The notes under the pieces: model-generated | What the model was told of the DNA's origin: nothing | Databases searched by the model: none | What the model saw: the letters and a program-made list of their open reading frames with translations, nothing else | Source: Gymnorhina tibicen | Taxonomy: Eukaryota; Chordata; Aves; Passeriformes; Artamidae | Assembly (NCBI GenBank): GCA_013399875.1 | Contig: VXAZ01009370.1 | Span: 2,773,001 to 2,837,000 of the forward strand | Length of the DNA stretch: 64,000 nt | Reading direction: 5' to 3' | Position numbers and translations under genes: made by a program | In this document: piece by piece, positions 39,201 to 54,200 of the stretch | Layout of the letters: every line of letters starts with the position of its first letter | Position numbering within the stretch: the first letter of the stretch is position 1

Positions 39201-42200
39201 GAACCAAAAACTGCCAAAAGCAGCAGAAAAAGCAGTTCTTGTCACATGCACATTGTACTCTAACATATAATAATTACTTGAGTTGTGTTCCAGCACTGCA
39301 TTACTGTAATTATTAAGCAATCTGATTACATAATAATGAGTGCAGATATCAGTCTTTATCAGTCATTCACCATACCTGACTTCATTTTTTCTCAGCTGTT
39401 CCCAGATAAGGGAGGTAAGTTCTTTTGTGACAGGTGGCAAATATGGGTCCATGGAACCAGATGTATCAATCAAAACACAGACATTTGCTTCTAAAATGGT
39501 ACCAAACAATCTTCGGCTTCCTGGGCCAGAACATCACAACTAATTAAGAGTTATTACACAGGCTTATTTTATTGAGCATAATGTAAATCTTTGGTCTTTA
39601 GGGGTAATTCTGGGCACACTTCTACATAATTAGGTCTAATCTATGTGGCAATTAGGTAGTTAAAAGGTTAATAACAGAAAAGTCTTCTGCCATTTCAAAC
39701 CTAGCACTATCAAGCATTAATTACTACCTAATTGTAGTAACTCGCATTAAATAATTTGTAGCTCCTTTACAATCCAGCAGGAAATTAAACTGTTTCCCAA
39801 CAAAGATCTTTATGAGCAACAGAGAGATCAAAATAGCCTTCACCAGCAGTGATGCTGAACTTCTAAGCAGGGCACATTCTTAGTGAAAGAAGCAGAAAAG
39901 CAAATTTTTTGTGTAGATGCTGTTGATAGAAAGCTTCTGCTCTGTATTCATGAACACACAAAGAGCAAAAACTGTTTTTACAGCAAGCGAGATGTTTATC
40001 AGCTGCACAGATACTGAATTCTTGTGCATTCACAAAAATAAGTTTTAAAATTTCAACGAAATGGAAGACAGAGAACCTTTATTCCTACTGGAGGTTCAGA
40101 TTTACGTTCAGATTTCTGCTGCCAGAAAGAGCAGACAAGAAGAGCTCGTGTCTAAGCCGTGCTTTACAGAACCACAGCTGCACACCAGTACCTGAGAGCA
40201 GCCACTGCACTCTCCGGGCGTAGCGCTGCAAAACCTTCCCCAGCTGCTCCGTGCAGCTCTCCAGCTCTCTGGGGTGAAACTGCAGGTGCTTCACAACCCC
40301 CTGGAAAAATTCAGTTTGTACAAGAGCACCTTGCTTCAGGAAACCTGAGCTCAGCTGCTGTATATGCCATGTTGGCACTAGAAATCAGGGAGATTTTTGT
40401 CTTTACATCTATAAAATAGGTTAAGAAAAATTCTGTGACTCTGTTGCTTGCACTTAACTGTCTCTGCTTCTCTCCAGTCATTACAAACTAAAACAATCAA
40501 GATCCAACATTTTCCCCAGTTTCAACTCACACATGATTTTGAAAAGTTTTACTTAAATGTTAAAAATTATTTTTCATACTGTATGAGCAGAGGAGATGCT
40601 ACACATTCTGAAGAGCATTCAGTTTGAACTTCAAACATACTCAATGGTTCTTTGTGGTGAATGAAAGACCTTCTCCAGCTTTCTATTACAAGTTTGATTT
40701 AGAAAGAACAGGGAAGAGTGGAGAGGACATCACACTACAAAGCCAGAAACATCAATCAACATTCACTAAACAAATACAAAGCCTTTCAATAACGTAGGTA
40801 CCTGACATCTGCAAAAACCTACCTTGATTTCTGCACTGGGGAAGATGGAGCAGTATTTTGCTGATACTTTCTTGTGCAGAGACTCCACAGTTTTCTTCCG
40901 GTGGGTACAGCCTGGACCAAACATCAGTCTGGGCAATTCCAGGTTAAGTTTTTTAATACTGTACTTGCTCAGCCACTTGTAAGACAAATAGAGCAAGTGA
41001 TTGTTGGCAAATATTAGAACAATTTAAGTAATAAGACATGGAACAGAATCACAATTAATGTTTACATTAATTTGGATGGATAGTTCCAAAATGGCAATTA
41101 ATAAGGAGAAAAATACCTCTTTGCTTGAACAGATTTCCTCTTCCTCTGGCAATGTGACAGAGGAAACAGATTTTCTTATGCACATTGCCTTTGGATACTT
41201 CTGATATACTGCACCTATTTAAGGAATGAACAAAGTACCTAAAAAATCACTTACTTTAAAAAATTGTCACCTTCAAAAAATTCCAAACCCAATATTCTGT
41301 AATCATCTAGATCATAATCACAGCACTTTTCCTTGGAGCACCTTTGACCAAAAGACCCCAAAGGACTTTACAAAAGAAAAACCCAGCAAAAAAAACGAAG
41401 CAAAAAGAGCCATCCACTTGCACCCAAACTAGAAATCCTTACCACTATTTGATAAGTGGAACTCTCTTCCACTCACTCTTTAAAGCACACTGGTTATCAG
41501 TGACTTATCATCCTGCCAGTTTTACAATAAAAGTGCTGATAAGAAAAGGGCTTCACCCATCCCATCCTGATAACACCTACCCACACTTCTTCCTTCTTCA
41601 GTGTAAAATACAGACACACAAGGCTCTGGCTGCTTCCTTGGTTTGTGCTTTCCTTTATTCTCAGCCTGAGGCCACTCTTTTGCTCTTTGTGCTACAAGTA
41701 AACAATAGATAAAACCCTCCCTTAACTTACTTCAGCTGGATAAAACTCTTACATGAGGAGAACTGAACCCTGTTCTTCTCTTCATATATTCCTATTACCA
41801 CAATTAGAAATGCTTCATTTTCTTAGATACTCATTAAGAAAAACCATATTACAGCACGACTTAGAAGGCTTTCATAGAAATGGAACCAAAACCTTTACAA
41901 ATAAATAAATTACCATCAGGAAGAATGTCACAGGAGTTAGCTTGAAAAAATTAGTGGTTTGAACAAGCATGTTAGTGGGGAAACCAATTAACTTTGTACA
42001 GAGCACCTCGGATGCAAATATGAATCCAGATTTGTAAACACTGCTACATATCAACATCAGTAGATTTGAAGACTCAAATTTCGTGTAAAGAAAAATAAAT
42101 TGCAGATGTTAGCAAAGACACAAAGAAAAAACACAGGAAAATCACAAAGAAATGGAGGAGGAGGGAATTGGGCCTTAAGGGACCAACAGTAACTGGAATC

Positions 42201-45200
42201 AGTTTAAGGGTTTTTCATGTACCGGGAGCAGCTGGAAGAGTCAGCACTGCAGACAACCTGGCGGGTGCTGGACTTTGCCTTCATTACTAGCTCGTAAATA
42301 AACCAAGTGGAACAGCATGTTAATTAAAATGGGATCTAACAGAATAAGTGGCAATGTGTACATTGAACTGATGACATAACAGATCTCTGAACTGCTGAGC
42401 CTCATGGCTCCAGCTGTGGAACACAGTGGGGTTCTACTTCCCACCACATGCATGTGCCATTTCCTGACAAAGCTCAGGTGTTCAAGCCTAGGACCTGGAA
42501 ACCCTTGTGCAGCTGTGCTGAGTTCCTTCCTCGCACAGCATAGAAGCAAACAGATAAAAAAAAAAGATAAATTACAGCTAAAACCCATCCCAAAGGAATT
42601 CCAAAACAAGCATGATGTTTCCTATAAATCTGATTAAAGATTACAATCCAGGTGCTCCTAAAAACTTAATTTAAATCTCTAATTTAAATACTGTCTTTTA
42701 AGCAAAACCCAGAAGAAACTGAAGACAAAAAGCCCCTAATCCATACAGACCTGGTGGAATTCCTGCTTTGGCACTGGGAGGACGCCATGCCAGTGCTCTT
42801 ACAGGAGTGTTTCTCTCTGCACCATGGTTGTCTTTAACGTCCTTAAGCACCTTTTATAACAAAAAAATAAATGTAAAAAGTGTTTCAGATGGATCATAAC
42901 TGCATTATTCTATCCTGGAACGATCCTTCTTTATTCTTTAATTCCTGCTTTACTCTGGCTTTGACAAATCCACAGACTGCCATGACAACACATTCATTTG
43001 CAGTTTCTTGCTGGGTTAAATAACTCTAATTACTCTGTTTTAATTATCTTGCCAATGTCATCTGCTGCCATAAACCTGAAGACTAACATCTACAGTGAGA
43101 GGAGTTTGGACCATTTCTGCCAGCAGTTAAGTATGGTAATGGCCTTGCTTTATAGAATACAGTATTTAGTATCTTCCTCAGCATTTTACTGAATGCTGGA
43201 AATCTAGTGTTGACATCAGTAATTTCTCCTTTAGGTTTGGCTCATGCCTCTAGGGGTTGAGCAGTCTGCTAAACAACACCAGCACTTGTTTAACCCTAAT
43301 GTAGGATGAGACTTGCTGTGACACTGAGCCTTCAAGCAACTGACATCTAATTTAACACACAGCTCTACTATAAATATATCACCAAACATCAACAGACAAC
43401 CCTGTACCAGTTTTCTACAAGTTTAATCCCTGCAAAACTGTGCTCTGTTGTCATCTCTGAGTAATTAGTTTCTCCTGCATTTGTGAAGAGGTGTTGAGAA
43501 TATGTCACTTTTGATAAAAGAGCCTGGAAGACCTACAAAGCCTTTGCAACTTTCCCACACCTACATTCCCATTTCCTACATTCCCACACCTACAACGCCA
43601 TTCCCATTTCAAAGATGAGACCTGAAAATTCCAGTAAGCACTGGCCCTTTATGCATATCACAGATTGGCACTCCTACTCAAAACAGACCTATGCTCAGCC
43701 AAAATGAACAAAGAAAACACTAGCACAATCCCAAGGGACTCAGTAGTGTAACTCCATGGAAATAAGCACAGCAGGCAGGAAACAAATGCTGAATCCTGCT
43801 CTTGTTTTATTCTGGCTCTCTGTGAGGCCAAAGACATGCTACTGAGCTGCAGCTGTCTCATCTGTAACCAAGCAGAACACCATAAAATTCAGTACCTTCT
43901 AGAAGGACTTGCAAAATAGATGTAATTTGGTAAAGCACATTGCTGCTTTGCCTTTGCTTCCATTAAACATTGTTTTTTTCAGGTCAGAGGAAGGATTCTT
44001 TAGACACCTTTTGACACTACAGGGTGGTTCCATTATAATGAATTACTTAGTAAGATGCACTTTTTGGTATATGTAGCATTTTGAATGCAAACATAAATTC
44101 AAAGTAATCACAGTGCTGTTTTTATTCCTTCGGATTTTCAGCTGAGCACTCCTCTCACCCAGAGGAGCATCCAATAGCTGGGTAGGATCTCTAATTAATA
44201 GACAGCATATTAAAAATGGGACCATTTCAAACCATTCTAGCCAGACTCACAGCTGTGGGTTTAGGAGATGGCACCTTCTGTGGCTTTTTTTTCTCCTTCT
44301 TCACAAGCACGTTTGAGTCTCCTTCTGGTGTAAGAGGTGTCACAGACTGATCTACTGAGCGTTGCTTTAAGGACTCCACTAGGAATGCACACTGAAATGG
44401 AAATTCACATTGTTTAGTAACTCATATTCATGGAATTTAAATAAATGACATTTCAAAGGCAGTATTTTGTATTTACTACTATACTAATAAATAAAATTCC
44501 TATCTGATAATACTTAACAGCCCTAACTGAACAGAAACCCCTTGGTGCTGTGCTTGCTCAGACACACTGTAGGGAAACCCTTCCTGCTCTGGGCAGACAG
44601 ACAAAACCAAAGGCAGCAGTGGAAACAGACCAGGGCTGGACCAATCTGGAAGAAGGTGAACCAAGTATTTGCAACTGTGAAATGATAACAAAATATTTTA
44701 AGATGTCACTGAATAGCCACCAGCTCTTCTTTTAAAGAAGTCCAACTTTTGTGATTCAGACTTGCATCCAACAGGGTCCTCAGCCCTCTGGACAAGGTTC
44801 TTACTGCTCATCTCTTTCTATTCACACTTTCGTAAGAAACAGCCCCCACACTGCCAGGCTGGCTAAGCTGCCTCAGTTATTCTGTTGGATATCTTTGGAA
44901 AAAAGTCATGGGCATGGAATATGGAGAGATACAGTCTAGTCCTGCACGCTCAGTGCACTACAGAAAACAGCTTGGTTTAGAATTGACAAAGGCACTGTGC
45001 TAATGAGAAGCCCTCCCTACACTGGGACTTACAAGAATGTAGTATTATTTATTTGCATATAACACATACACCTGTATTATAATGAAGAATTAGTTTACTT
45101 GGAAAGAATTCATCACAGGATTGGCAACAAAAAGGAGAACCACTTGAACTGTAAGCTCCTTGTATTTGGTAAGGAATCATGGCTACTCCAACACCAGTCA

Positions 45201-48200
45201 CTGCAGTGCTATTGTACAGCTGCTTTCCAGTCCATATTTACTCTATGGTCACTGTTCTCACACTCCAGAACATTCCTGCTCATCATAAAAGGGTTTTGCC
45301 CCATCTCCTGAACTGTCAGCTGAAGAAACACTGTTGAATTTTTTTAGGAGGAAACACGTAATCTAAAAAGCTCTATGTAATTCATACCTTTTGGGAGTAG
45401 TTCTTTGCTTTTTCCATTTCAGATATAATACTGGCAATATCATCACTTTCAAAAATACCTGATAATCAAATAGATACTAATTAGCATAGGTTTTTTTAAA
45501 GTGTACAAAATAAGTATTTTTTTAAATGTGTAACAACGTGTAGAACATGCTAAATACCAATGCAAAGAACCAAAAAGCCTTTGTTTCCTGCAAGCCTGAC
45601 CATCTGGACCTACCATATTAGTAACTATATTTTAAATGAGCATCTTTAAAAGGGCTAACAGAAAACGGTGAATTCAAATAGAAAAAAAACCCCAAACAAA
45701 TCCCTTCATTAAGGCTGCGTTACAATATTCTGCAATGTGATTGAAAGTCTCAATAAAATTATGACCTGTGTTTATATCTCAGTGCTTGCACAGTATTAGC
45801 AAGTCCTAAAAGAAGTGAACTACTTGACTTGGGAGTAAAAAAGCATTAATAAATATTAATTATTAATTAATATTAATTATTAATTAATTATTTCATTAAT
45901 GAAAAAGAAGTATGTGCTGACTTTCCTTTTCTCATACCTGCTTCTCCAAACCAGTGAAACCTCCCGCTGCCTGCCTGTACAATGTCTTTGAAAGCACTGG
46001 CAGTTTCCCGTGGGCTGGCGTAGCGGGCTGGGATAACCCCCCTGCAGTCAGTGCCCTTCCTTGCACTGAACAGACACACGTGGAGCTGCAAATCAAAACC
46101 TCTGCAAACCTCAGCCACGTAAGCACTGATTGTGTGCTGTGAGACAGGAAAAAGAAACATCAGTGGTGAGCCTCTACCTCAGACAAGCTTCCACCTACTC
46201 CACTGGTCCCCAAACTGATGTGCAAATCCTCCCCCTGGGAGCAGTTCAGCCCAGGAACACACCCCGAGCAGCCCAGTGCCCCCTCAGTCCTGCAGTGCAC
46301 AGCAATTGGCACTATTGCTGCTTTCAGTGGCAGCAGCTCTGCTGCAGGCACCAGGTGAGCTGGGGTACCTTTGGGAACCACTGACATCAAGTCAGCCGTG
46401 TGCTGAAGCAGAGTAGGGATAAACTGCCCATTTGTCCCTTGTTTTCTTGTCAGCCATACGGGCTTTCCTGATCTCCTAGGTGTGCCCAGAATTTCCAGAG
46501 GTTTGGTAACAAAAGCAGGAGACACCTCACTGCGCACATGTGGAAACTCAAGGCTGTGCACGCAGCTTAACGGCCCCAGAGTGCACACACTCCAAACATG
46601 GATCCAAGCAAGGGATCACTGGGATGAAAACAGGAGCTGTCTCTACATCATGTGCTATGGAGTTCCACTGGAAAATTGTGTCTTTGTTCCCATGAGTCGT
46701 AAGGAAATGATAAAATACAAAAAATGAGCTTGTTTAAACTCAGAAATCTGCAGGGAAAAGATGTCCAGAGCTGGAGTGGGAAAGGAATCCTAAAAGCATG
46801 TCTTGAATTTTCTGTAATTCACACATAATTAATAATTGCTACCTGCAACGCATGACTAGAAATGGCAGAAATGGAAGTTTGGGATCCTGACAGCTGTGCT
46901 GCCTCAGGTATGTAAAGGAGGAATATTCTGCCAATGAACTGTGATGACTAGCCATCAGGAAAAAAAAGAGAAAAATAAAGTTGAGATTAGTTTTGAGAGG
47001 AATTTAGAGAGGATTTGCCTATGATGACACTCACTGTTTCCTGATCAGGTATTCCAGTAGTCAGCAGGTAGAGTCCCTGTGATTCGTGCTTATCTTTGTC
47101 TTTGAAGTCAACTTCCACAGCTCTCCTGAGTGCACTCAAGAAATTCCTACTGCCCTTGCACTCCAAGCTCAACACCCACCTAAACCAAGGTGTTTACAGT
47201 TCAAAGAATGAAGAAACAAAAGCTCTTGTTTCTGCTTAAAGCAATAAAGAGAACTAAGTATCTTAAGTAACACTGCACTGGAATCTAAAATTTTTGCAAA
47301 TGACAGAGGGCAAAACCAGATTATATAATGGGCCAAGTGATTTCTATACTGCCAGCATGGCAAACTAGTTTGCAAAGTAAGACACAGAGCATAAAGAGGA
47401 AAAGAATTCTCTCTTAATTTTATGTGGAAAAGTATTCATATAGTAGAACTTACAGAAACAGAAATGAAACCAGAGGTATAATGAGAACACTGAGGGTGTG
47501 ACTCCACAAACAGAAACCTGGGATTTTTTTCCAAAGCATGTGGGAAAACCCCCATAGATTTAGCTCTCCCATCCCAGTTGTATTTGAAGCAGTTATCAAT
47601 TCTTCATGTAACCTGTTCATTTCTTACAGGGCCACTTCTGTATCTGTGTACATATAGATAAGGTATACGTACGAAATACAAAGCCACCAAGGCTCATTAA
47701 CTTTTACAATGCTGTTTTCACAAGAAACCACTATGAACAATCAGTGTAGAACATGGCAGCCTATTTTCGTAATATGATAAACTTATAATTTCTTAAATTT
47801 GTTCACAATTTTTCTCTGTTCTATCTAATTTCAAGGCACCTGTGAAATTCATATCCATGGGATAAGTATGTGATCCTACCTCCAAGCCTTTTCTAAGTTT
47901 TCTGGCTGGGAAGGAAGCAGTTCCTGCTGCCAAGGCACAATGTCACTCCCAAATCTTTCACAGAAAAATAACAGCAATTAGTTTTCAGATTATAGTGTAG
48001 AACAAAAAAAAAAAAAGATAGAATAAATTCACTGAAAAAGACAAATCTCATTTGGGGTATTACGGACATAAAATTGCCTGATGCTATTTTCTATTTCAAA
48101 CCATTTAATTACCCACATTTATTCATCACCCAAGGTTTGTCTGATTTTCTTGCCTGCACAGGATCCTACATGAGCTGGGAAAAGCTCAGTGGAAGGATTG

Positions 48201-51200
48201 TGAAAAAGGAACTCCAACCCTCAGATGCTGCCCGTATCTCTCGTGAGATAAGGGCTCTGTTCTCACACCATGTCTGGAACTCCGTGAGCTGCTGGCTCTT
48301 ACTTTTACCTGCCAGGCACCTGCCCAGCAGCTGTGGCACATGTTTTTGCCTACCGGTGCTGAGTGCAGAATTGTAGCACTATTATATATTAAACAGTATT
48401 GGAGTTACTGTAAAATTTAAAGGGTGCTCTCAGTTATGGTACCTGAGACACCAAAATCCTCTTCCAGTAAGTATCTGGCAGGTGAATTAACACTGTTATG
48501 AACAGTACAGCAGGATGAGTATTTGTTACAGGTATGATGCAACCAGTTCCAGTGAGCCTCACCCAAAACAGTGTTTTTCAATTACTAATCTGGTCTCCAA
48601 ACATCTGATCCATGCACTCACCCAATAAGGACAAATGAGTGCTAGTCTTGCAATTACTTCACTAAAAAACGTTAAATACAATTAAAAATCTAAAATATGC
48701 CCATTAGTAACTACAATCTCTCAGCACACTTCCTTCATTGCAATGCATTACACCCTTAAATAGTTACTTACGCTATGATATTGAAGTAATCCTTGTTTGC
48801 CATTTGCTCCTCAAGTAAAAGTCGCAAAGAATGTTGGATATGAGAGATGTAGGTAGAGTTTGTCACTGATATATCAACAAGTATAACCACCCTATATAAA
48901 AAAAATATGCTTTTCATTAAAAAAAAAAAGAAAGTCTTATTTAATTACGTATTCTTATCTTCCGTGCACTCTAACTTGTCAGGGAAAGTATCTTCTACCT
49001 ATGTATCAAAATGCGTAAACACTGAATCTATATTTTAAAAAAATTCTGCAAAACATTAGGTGAGATTTAAAAAATAAAAAAAGTGACAGTAATGGAAACT
49101 TCTATCTTTCCTAAACGATGGAATAATCAGGGTACTGGTGACTTGTAGTGCCATAATGGCTGCTGAACCCCAAGCAGGTCCCCCTCCTTCGCTGTACTTG
49201 AGTATCTAAATCCCTCCTGGAATGCGTGGATATTTGCCAGCAAGGAGAGTTGTTGCAGAGTTCACCGTCCTTTCCCCAGCCATCATCCCAGGAACACATG
49301 GATATTACTCCAAAGACAAATGGTGAAGCTCTCTCTCAGCCTGTCAGTGCCAGAGTGGTTGCTCAGGTATGGACTGACTGATGTTATCAAGCACATGACT
49401 TGTGTTGAACAAAGTGTTGATGGTGAGACTCTCAGCACGGTCAGCTTTAAGTCTTGCTTGCAGAGACAACGCAGGATGGTCACAGTTAATGGCCAGGGGA
49501 TCATTTGGGAGCAGTAGTGTTGGAAAGACCCACAGACGAGATGGACAGTCAGTGGGATGTGAGTTCCAGTGGCCAAATGGGCTAATTCAATCCTTAACCA
49601 ATGAGCAAGAAAATCCCCAGTAACAGCGGCCTCAGCTACCTCCCTTTTGTCTGAAACCTCACTTCAAGGTTTGTAAACAGGAAAAAGAGCAAATGTGCAA
49701 CTGAGGTTGAGTAAGGCCTCCGACAAAATGTAAAAAACCATCATTCTCAAACACATTAAGGCTTCAAACCTCACCAAAAAGATACAATACCTTCTTTCAC
49801 AAACACTTCCCCATATTCTTCTGCTAGCAACAGATAGCCAGTCAATTCGTTTCTCATAGATTCTTACCATTTTAGCAAGGATTTTCTATGCATAAATAAA
49901 GAAAAATTACATTAAGAATAAAAAGTTCAAGTCTTTTATTGCCAAATGCTTAATAGAGAAATACCATAACATTATAGTAATGAAAAAATAAAGATTTTCA
50001 TTCATTTAGACAGTGACATTTCATTCTTAGTACAGATATGAGAACACAGTCCTTGAAAAAAACATACAGTGATAAAAAAGCAACAAAGAATCTAAAGGTC
50101 TGTATCTCCACTTCACTTTTCCTCTTGCTAGCACGTCCCAGAACAGTGGTCAGGCATATCAAGAAAACAAAAAAGAAAAGCTTTAAAAATACAGTTTTTG
50201 CAAGCTTACCCTTTCTTCAATAGCATTTTTAGGCAGTGTTCATAACAAAACACATTTAACATAAACACAATATTTTCAAACACATGTAATTCTTTAACAT
50301 AGTATCAATTTGATATTAAGGTAATTTGTCCAAACTCCATACACCATGACCTTTCCAAGCATATGAAGGCATTATATGAGGGCACATCAAGCTAGAAAAG
50401 GGCACTGAACTTGGAAATAAAGCTATAATTTAACATGCTTTTGGAGCACAAAACACAAGCATCTACCAGAGAGCAAGGAACCACAGAAGCTGCTTTCATT
50501 TCAGCCACTTCACGCTCTCCTTTTGGTCTGGCTGGAGAGTTCCACAGACTTCTCATCACTCCCACTTCAATGAATCATTTGCCCTGCCTGGAAACATTCC
50601 CATAGCCCTTTGTCAGGACTGCTAGTGAAGAGGGAAAGAAAAAGGACTGACAGACCTATATAGCAAACCCTGACTGCAAGTATCCCCAAACAGCTTCTCT
50701 TTCATTAAACCTATCCCACTCTCTGATGATCTGCACTCTGATCTAGGAGGAAATCCTCAAGAATCACTACTGCCTGTAAGAATTCCAGTGGCTACAGACT
50801 TTCATGGACAGCTGTCTGCACGTGAATCCCTGCAGCACTTAGCTAACAAGGCAATTAATGAGGAATAATTAGATGGCAGTCTAGCCCTGACAAGGCCACA
50901 CCATGATAGACAGCTCACCTGATAGCTGTACAATACTGGCAGGTCAACATGGATATTTTTCACAGTTCCATCGTACCATTCAAACTGCATCATCACTTTC
51001 TGGAAGCATAAGTAGTGTTAACTGTTTACAGAACCCAACATAACACAGACTAACATGGAATTTCTTCCTGAGCCATTCTTAAAAATGACATAAGTATTTG
51101 ATTTGAATCTATGACTCAAATTTAAGCCTGCAGAATTTCAGCTACCTTATAAAGTACTGATTTTAATTAGAAAAACGTAGCAATAGGAAGGAAAAAAACC

Positions 51201-54200
51201 CACAAACCCAGGAAAAAAAGTTCCTCATCACTTGCCTCATGTAGAGTTGATGATACTGTTTTCTTAAGAATAGGTACAAAATCTTCCACAGGAGAGAAAG
51301 CACTGGGAGCCAAAACTTGATAAAGGTCTAACTTTTTAGCTGTAGGAAGAAACAAATACATTAAATAAAACACATACTCTGTCTTTAATTCACGTTTCAT
51401 ACCTGTTAAGCTTTTCTTTCTGGGCTACCTTTCAATCCATATGTCTTTAACCAGTCTGCTGAGGTTTTGGCCAGGATGCCTGGTGTTTGAATAACTAATG
51501 GTCCTTTGTGCTTTGGAGGCTTTGGCAGGAAGCTGGAAGGTGCTGTATTTGCAAATGCTGTGGAAACCTAGAATGGATTTCAAAAAAAGCTCCTGCAAGT
51601 TTTAGCATAATTTAATTTTGCAATGGATTTAAATGTCCATCTAAATCATATGGGAGTGTCTTCTCACCAGTTTAAAGGACTGTTGGAACTTCATTTGAAT
51701 GATAATGCATAGAGTTAGGCCAGTGATCCTCTTAGATTCCCATTATGATTACAGGACAATGTTCTTTTCATGCATTTTGGAGAGTGTTTAGCAAAAGGTC
51801 TCCTTTACTGATTTTGTTCTTAATTTGCTCTTACAAGAGATGTTCAATACAGAATATTCAAAGTTCATTTCTGAAAATACCTGATTAATCATACAATTTT
51901 TTTCATATTGTGAACACTTACAGTTTCTAACCCTGATTCAAAGTACATCTGAAAATGAAAAGATACATACAGCTGCTGTTTTACTACTAAGCAAGCCACC
52001 AACTCTTCTTTGAAAAGTCTGTTTGATGCTCTTGAGCAGGTCCTTAGCCTTCTGGGATTCCTGAAGTAGCAGATGAAAATCACTGCTATCAAAATTCTGC
52101 AATTATAAAAACAAATGGGGAAAAATAAGTTAACTACTGTTCAAACACCAACTGAAACCAGCTTTCTTACTTTACTGTGCAAACATCAATACAAGACTGC
52201 CTGGCATAGCAGAATTGAGTGTAAATGTATCTAATGCACTGCATATAAATTAGTAATAATTTATAAACAAGATGTTACTTTATTACTTTGAATCACTCTA
52301 GAGTAAGCCCCTGCTTTTATCAGCTATAAGTCAGTAAACAATAACTGCAAAATTTATTGCACTTTTAGGAGACTTTTTCAATTGCAGAAAAAATTAACCA
52401 CAGGTTTATTGACCACATCCTCAGCATTTCTGTGACCAAGACTTTCAGCACCAAGTCCTACTATCAACTTCTACTCAGGTGATAATTATTTTACCTTCTC
52501 AAAGTGAAGAATCATCAAACAGAGAGAAAAATGCTTTGCCTCTCTACCTGTCACCTACCTCTCCCTTGGAAGAGTAGCAATGATAACGGCCTCTTAGAGC
52601 TTCTGCAAGGTTCTTTAGAACTGCCTACACACAAAAACAGGAAGAGAAACAGTTACTTTGATTTTGGTGGTCTCTTTTGATAATGTGGGTTGTTGGTATT
52701 CAGTTCTCAGCAGCGACAGAAAAAGAAATCTTTGAGGCACATGTAGTGAGAAAGCAAAATCATTATGTTTCCATCATTTGCTTACCAGTCTTATTTTAAT
52801 ATGGCTGAAAAACTAACTCAGTAAAAAAAGTTACAAGATGATGCTCCAAACAATGTTTTCATGTGTGCAAATCTGCTCTGAAGAGAATACAACACTAATT
52901 CAAGAACTCTAATGACTAGGTCAGCTTCCCCACAAGTTTATGAGAGAAGGCATTACAGCTGAATAGGAAAAAAAATGAGAGGGCACTTTAGGAAGTTAAG
53001 TATTAACACAATTACTTACAAGAGAAGCGGGGTTGCTGCAATCATATGTAACAGTGTGAATCTGCAGTTTTCTCCCCAGCAAACACTGCTGAGCATAATC
53101 ACATAATATTTCAAAAGACTGATCAGGGCTGATTGAAAAAAGTAAGGAAAAAGGGTATTAACAATGGCAATAATCAAGTGGGAAAAAAAGGCCATACTGA
53201 AGAAGACATGGAAGAAAACCTGGGAAAGAAATAATAAATCACAGGAAATATTTAGTTATTTAGCATTACCATGCTTTTGGAGGGACCTCCTCTCCCTCTT
53301 CCAGCCATTACTGAGGTGTCACTACAGGAGCTGGGTTCTGTCCTGAAAACCTGAATGACAACAAACCCACCAAGATTCTATTCCCATTCACAATAGCTTC
53401 TGAATGAAATGTTCTGAAGTATTCCCTGCTAGCCCTCAAAGCTAAAAATCAGGAGTTGTGGCTTTGGTCCCTGTGATAGAAAACCTTTCAACTCTGCTGT
53501 GTAAGGATGTCCTCTGTTTCCAAAGGCACCAAAGAGAGTAAAACCTTGCTTTATGTTTAGAAATTAGTGGCCCACACAGCTTTCACTTCCTGAGTTCTGA
53601 TGGCTAGTAAAAACCTTTCCTTCCAGCTACACTTCTGCCAGGGACAGAAATTAAGGAAGTTTTCACATAGTATAAATTTCTGCTTTCTGTTCAGAGCAGA
53701 CCTAAGCCAAACTTGGAACCTTTTAATCAAGACTGTGTGTTCAGTAAGTTACCTGAAATGTCATTTCCATCACCCTAAATATCAATCTTGCCAAGCTTAC
53801 ATCATCCTTTTTTGCACATTTAAAATAAAGTACGATTAGTAAACTAGAAGTGACACTCCTAGAATCCTTATTGTAGTCTTTTCCTTGTAATCCCAACTCA
53901 AATATTGCAATTTTCAAATTATAACAGCAGAAGTGCAGAATTTAAGTCCATAACTTACATAATCTCATCTGGTTTCATTTATTTAATCAGACATTTTAAG
54001 TTCTCCATCAGCACTACTAAGATCACAGAGAGAAGACAATCTTTGAATGCTCAGTGCTATTTTACAGCAAAATCTATCTTATCCTCTAATCTTCCCAGAG
54101 GTGTGGACTCTTTCAGAGACATCCTTAATGACACTTAATTGATGTAAAATTACAGCTAGCAAGCTCTCAACAGATTACTGCGAAAAGTGATCTGCAAAGG

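Noticed and set aside
46160..46588. 142-codon minus-strand open frame upstream of a VWA3A exon
   Set aside because: VWA3A exons 47179-47035 and 46136-45938 already join in frame without it, and the peptide shows no VWA3A character.
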